From assembly GCA_018466975.1 (NCBI GenBank), contig JAENRS010000017.1:592335-656334 (forward strand): a DNA stretch of 64,000 nucleotides, read 5' to 3'. Position 1 is the stretch's first letter; every line of letters begins with the position of its first letter. A program made the position numbers and the translations under genes. The stretch is from Sparassis latifolia. Lineage: Eukaryota; Basidiomycota; Agaricomycetes; Polyporales; Sparassidaceae. A model generated the notes under the pieces. The model saw nothing but the letters and a program-made list of their open reading frames with translations. It was not told the origin of the DNA and searched no databases. Below are positions 60,036-64,000 of the stretch, one piece after another.

Positions 60036-60582
60036 GTGACATGCTCAGCCAAACGTTCTTGGGTTCCGTCTTAGTCACGTGACTTCTTCGTTGAGCGCTT
60101 CACTGGTGGTTACATGTTCACAAGCCAAACACTTTTGGTGCGTGACAGCGTGTTGGAGTGAGTACTATATCTCATCTCGTTCGTGCATTGTAGGACTTAA
60201 TTTTAGTGATGTTTTCTCAGAAGAAATTGTGAATGAATGGAGGTTTTTCCCACAGTTCCACAAGATCCTTGCAGTGTGGCCAAATGTAAATCTGATAGCC
60301 GTAATGACTGGTATTGGTCCCGCAGGTGCAAGAATGCTGCATCTGCAGCCTCCGAGCCCCACAGCTACTGGTGACATTGCACCAAGTGATGGGCCGGATG
60401 CATCATCTTCTGAAGCTCCATATGCTGCCAATCTTGATAGTGATCCCTCACAGATGTTGTTATAAGACATTCTCATTGCTACAGTTCACAATCAGCAAGC
60501 CAAGGAGGCCACTGATGCCATAGTTGCTACGACTATCCAAGGGAAAGAGAATGTGCCTGTTACTCTGGCAAGAATGACAGTT

Positions 60583-61010
60583 TCACACAGCATTCTTGAG
60601 GGTGTGAAGAGCGCAGTGAAGAAATGTACCTACAAACCAACATTTCTCCAGTTTCTTCTCCTCCGCTGTCAGTTGTCGCACAAAGAGATCATGGAGAGAC
60701 TCAATGGCATTGAAGCACTGGCTCGTGTACATCTTCACAGTTCCCTTGGAGCAGCCTGCAGCCCATGCAATATCTATCACAGAGGCTCCATTCCCATAAT
60801 GGCCTAAACGATACAGTGTGACAGCAAGCTGTGTTTCCACTGGGGCCTAGGCATGATGCGACTCAGATTGGAAAATGGAATGATCTTGAATCAGGATCAA
60901 GAGGACCTGGAAAGATTCCGGGGTGAGGTGAAGCATGTTGATGAAGCCTCTGTAATCATGGGGACTCTGCGCATAATGCCAGGCAGGATGGAGGTTCCCA
61001 ATCTTCAAAA
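60583..61010 (-). pseudogene. Harbinger-like transposase N-terminal remnant
   Basis: The minus strand reads FINMLHLTPESFQVLLILIQ, then a TAG, then in the same frame PVETQLAVTLYRLGHYGNGA, AAGCSKGTVKMYTSQCFNAI and LTAEEKKLEKCWF. This is the helix-turn-helix lead of HARBI1/DDE_Tnp4-type transposases. The DDE catalytic part is not found, and the stop (60851-60853 region) confirms decay. Confidence 0.5.
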
Positions 61011-61876
61011 CTGGTGGGTGATCGCAGAGGTACTAAATTTGCAAGATTGCGATGAGAATGTTGATATCAAGGTTCAACTGGCAACAAAGGTCTTCTGCAT
61101 TCTCAAGTGGAGTATAGAGATCTCGAATGAAAGCATGGAATAAATATGAATGCAGTACTTGACATCTGTAGGGAACCCTCATGGCACAGATCGGGAACTT
61201 AGATGGAGTCAGTACCCTAATTGGGCCCATCACACTGTGATTCATCGGTCACCTAAGCAAAAATTGCATGACAAAGCAGCCGCAGTCTCAGCGTGGGGCA
61301 TTCAAACATCTGCCACTGTTTAGATGGCCACTTTTGCAGAAAGCAACTAAAAGCTGCTTTCGCAGATACAACTGAACCCTCCTATTGCTGCACATCCTAC
61401 CACTGCAGCGCTATGGTGCATGAGCTGTATCAGGTCTGTTTTTGGAAGTGAAGCCTTTTTGCCCACGTGAGTTTTAGTAACAGTGTGACTCACATTCACT
61501 GCCTAACCGGGCACTCTCCGGGCTCATCGGCAATTTCGTGGTGGCGCTCATTGTGGCGGACTGCATCGGCAATGCTGGACGTGTTGAGCATGAAGTCAGG
61601 AATGGCAAATTTAAGAAAAATATTCTTTGTAGATACCTTTGGATCTTAGTACATAGTTGGAGTTGAGCATAAATTAAATACTCAGTTCATTAAAGTCCAA
61701 ACCAAGGAATAGTCACAGCATGCTTGCTTTTAGGCTAGCTTTAGATGAGGTCATTGTATGAGTATAAAAAGAACTATTTCACACCCATAAATGGACAAAG
61801 ATTGATCTTGTGTAGTGACGGGTAGGTGACCAGCACTGCTGAGATGATCAAAGTAGGAAAAGTAGCGAGGGACATA

Positions 61877-62071
61877 CTATGGATTACCACTCACTTGGTG
61901 GATCCTGTAAATCAGCAGCCCCCAAAAGCCCCCATATAAGGGAAAAATTCAGAGTAGGCGCGCATCTTCTCAGGTCAAATTTCTGCCACTTAGAACATTT
62001 GACCCAAATCCTCCCTATACATGGGAAAACTGCTGACTTACAGGGTCCGTCGGGTGAGTGGTAACCCATAG
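61877..62071. mobile_element. MITE with TA target duplication
   Basis: 195 bp from CTATGGATTACCACTCAC to GTGAGTGGTAACCCATAG, flanked by TA on both sides. TIRs span about 40 bp with a few mismatches (GGATCCTGTAAATCAGCAG against CTGCTGACTTACAGGGTCC in reverse). The interior has a second short pair, CAAATTT..GAACATTTGA. No coding capacity. Its sequence is unrelated to the other two MITE families here. Confidence 0.85.
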
Positions 62072-62092
62072 TAATTGAACAGGGCAAATTGA

Positions 62093-62104
62093 TTTTTTTT
62101 TTTT
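62093..62104 (-). other. Poly(A) tract at the 3' end of the RNase H element
   Basis: Twelve T on the plus strand, that is A12 on the element's coding strand, about 200 nt after its last recognisable codons. It fits a retrotransposed 3' end. Confidence 0.5.
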
Positions 62105-62299
62105 GGAGGAAGCATAATGGCACAAGTTTGCAGCTGCAACTCAGACAGCCCGAGCAAGGCCTGCTTAGCAGCGAGAATTTTACCCGATGACCCTCTCAAG
62201 AGGAAAAATGCAGTTATGCACACCTGCCTTTCAGCGGGCAGTGTGAGGCTCAGGTCACTTTCCTCGCAGTGGGTTAGAGCTGCGCATGCTCCGCAGACC

Positions 62300-64000
62300 T
62301 CATGCTGATCAATCCAGTTGTACAGAAGGTTGTTTTCTTGAGAGAGTGTGTTTCCCCAGGTGGCCAGGACCAGTTTCTGGCTCACAGCGTGATGGCCAAG
62401 ACTCGGGCTAGTGGCGGCCTGGTCGAGGTGTAGGCACGAGTTTATCATGTGCTGCCAGTGTGCTTCAATTTCAGTCAGTGTGTGTTTGAAGGTGGTGTCA
62501 TTGTCATGTGAGATGTGTCGCTCACAGCGAAGTTTCTAGATGAGATAGGCCGATTCTGAAACAATGATGTGAAAGAGTCGTGAGGTGCCATGGCAAAGTT
62601 TGCCTGATCTTGAGGTGAATGTGGCTAGACTGCAACCAAGGACCATACCTAGAGAGAGAGGAGGCCATTTTTGATGTTTGCAGAGCCAGAGTTTCTTAGT
62701 TAGCAACCAAATTTTATACCAGCCTGGTGCAGTGCATTTCATAAGGATGTGGTCGAGGGATTCCTCGACTTTGCAGGTTGGGCAAGTGGCATGGGGTTCC
62801 ATGGTCAGAATGTGGTTCCAGAACTGACCGCAGCGATGCGCATTGTGTAGACCTTTCCAGAGGAAGTCAGATATTGGGCAGGCAATGTCTTTACGGCGGA
62901 TGGAAGTCCAGATTGCGGTGTCAGTTAGTGAGTGAGTGGTGAGGTTGTGGATTGCAGTCCGTGTGAGGTTGAGGTTGAAGCATGTGCTCTGGCGTGATTG
63001 AGAAGGAGCAAGGGCAAGGATGCCTTGGTAGACCATGTGTTGGGATATGGAGGATAGCTGAGCACCTGAGGGGCAGAAAGCTGCAATCTCTGATAGGTCG
63101 AGTGGGTCGATGAGCTGTCGGTTAGCTCCCTTGCTGGCCAGGTGATCTGCACCTTCATTTCTGAGGATGTGCACGTGGCCTTTCACCCAGTGGAAAGTGG
63201 TGATGGCTACTCTGCATCACAGAGTGGCTGCTGTGGCTTTGAAGAGGTCAGCATTGGTGACACTGATTCATCCTCAGTCCTCCCAGTGTGGGAGGTGGAG
63301 TGTGAAACTATTGATAGCATATTTGGAGTTGCTGCAGATGTGTAGGGGGGCAAACGGGAGGACTGACTGTGAGGCATGGAGGATGGTGGCAACTTTACCA
63401 GCCTGGTTGGAGGAGTGAGGGGGAGGCAGGCATAGGCTGACATTTTGTGGGTTGTTAGGTCCAAACCATACGCCGAATCCCGCTCGGGCATCGTGATCTC
63501 CATTTTTGAAGCAGGACCCATCTGTGTACAAGGTCGTACTTTCTTCGAGAACTGGGCAGCCTGTTCTGTGTGCAATGGTGAGGGCAGGAGGTGAGATGTC
63601 CGAGAAAATGTGGAAGCCTTCACGGAGGCTGCCAAAGGTGGTAATGGATGGGTCGAAGACAATGTCATTGTCAGAGCAGCACGCCATCTGGTTTGCAGCG
63701 ATACAGTGCTTTGTGAGGGAGAGTCCATCTTCCTGCAGGATCGTGGTTGGGTCCCAACATTTGCCAATCAGAATAAGGAGGCGGAGGGTGGCGATGTAGC
63801 ATCAGAATGGGTTTGTACATTCATGGTGGCGGCGGTCTCTTGTACAGTATTTGCAGACACAGTCTTTGTGGCTGACATGGGGTGGAATGAGGTCAGTAGC
63901 TCAATCTCGTTTGGTAACTTTGAGTAGGTCTCTTATGGATATGACATTATAGTTGTCGCACAGGCATTTACTGGAGGGGGAGTTGTTGAGGAATTTGAGG
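62300..64000 (-). pseudogene. RNase H and RT zinc-binding end of a non-LTR-like retroelement, inactivated
   Basis: The gene enters from the right edge. In order on the minus strand: KDCVCKYCTRDRRHHECTNP, DGLSLTKHCIAANQMAC, the RNase H start LYTDGSCFKNGDHDARAGFG, AGKVATILHASQ, ICSNSKYAINSF, FHWVKGHVHILRNEGADHLA, then the zf-RVT block (WKGLHNAHRCGQFWNHIL, CPTCKVEESLDHILMKC) and a C-terminal tail (INSCLHLDQAAT, VLATWGNTL). Of the four DEDD residues, the Glu (AGE) is Lys and the second Asp (SDS) is Asn. In-frame stops occur at least at 63901, 63802, two near 63,270, one near 63,220, and at 62536-62538. It cannot make an active enzyme. Confidence 0.8.

Larger units (their letters stand above)
57983..60465 (+). 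pseudogene. TE-associated agaricomycete gene of unknown function, split by about 1.85 kb
   Basis: The left piece (57983 to about 58310) reads KVIIPEYYKANVKSAGTRIK, LYSFHKFINSRPYRMVGIYQ, YASRLKKTGADVEREDTD and YIPADGPDDDIPAEVL. The right piece (about 60206-60465) reads SDVFSEEIVNEWRFFPQFHK, LAVWPNVNLIAVMTGIGPAG and LHLQPPSP. In the family I recall, these two blocks are adjacent (D-G-P-D..W-x-F-F-P-x-F-H..R-P-N-V). Here they are separated by repeat-bearing sequence, either an intron inflated by an insertion or a disrupted exon. The N-terminus is cut by the palindrome. Function unknown. Confidence 0.5.

Noticed and set aside
62093..62104. Poly(T) run read as a pol III terminator
   Set aside because: Its place just after the RNase H element's coding end fits a retrotransposon poly(A) tail better, and no pol III boxes lie upstream of it.
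63506..63927. Plus-strand open frames within the RNase H element
   Set aside because: They are antisense shadows; the minus strand carries the recognisable RNase H and zinc-binding motifs.

Overview
The window is nuclear DNA from a filamentous basidiomycete (Agaricomycetes, most likely a polypore). Genes carry many 48-57 nt GT..AG introns. The protein families are typical of mushroom-forming fungi: a polyporopepsin-like aspartic peptidase, agaricomycete kinase-like and deaminase-like families, KDZ transposases and a DIRS-like retroelement. There is no bacterial-style operon, ribosome binding site or CRISPR array. Coordinates of multi-exon genes are given as the full CDS span; exon limits were worked out by eye from splice sites and reading-frame continuity.

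Positions 1-43,000 are gene-rich. In order: 3' end of a secreted aspartic peptidase (+), a mitochondrial calcium uniporter homologue (-), a decayed kinase-like gene, a hexose-type MFS transporter (+), an amino-acid permease (-), GWT1 of GPI-anchor synthesis (+), a large fungal kinase-like gene (-), a 2OG-Fe(II) oxygenase (+), a DUF3712-like membrane protein (-), SMP3/PIG-Z of GPI-anchor synthesis (+), an unknown nuclear-looking protein (+), a Nudix hydrolase (-), a small secreted protein (-), the autophagy kinase ATG1 (+), SFM1 (-), ribosomal protein eS30 (+), EMC2 (-), the trifunctional folate enzyme FOL1 (+), and an OTT_1508-like deaminase homologue (-). Several of these (uniporter, permease, DUF3712 protein, SMP3, deaminase) need one or two reading-frame shifts to keep the conserved sequence, while their neighbours are perfectly open.

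Positions 41,400-47,700 are a transition zone of gene fragments, a zinc-finger gene, a perfect 20-bp minisatellite and a long-TIR non-autonomous element. Positions 47,700-64,000 are a transposon island: a broken DIRS-like retroelement (+), a KDZ transposase (-) facing it tail to tail, a 1.66-kb near-perfect palindrome (655-bp arms) with a TA-target MITE nested in one arm, a TE-associated gene split by about 1.9 kb, a Harbinger-like transposase remnant, another TA-target MITE, and the RNase H end of a non-LTR-like element whose catalytic residues and frame have been lost through C-to-T/G-to-A type changes.

Two genes of the GPI-anchor pathway (GWT1 and SMP3) lie within 12 kb of each other; otherwise neighbours share no evident pathway. 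The most interesting material is the palindromic element with its nested insertion, the two-copy MITE family linking the gene-rich part to the island, and the uniporter gene that seems to lack its selectivity filter.
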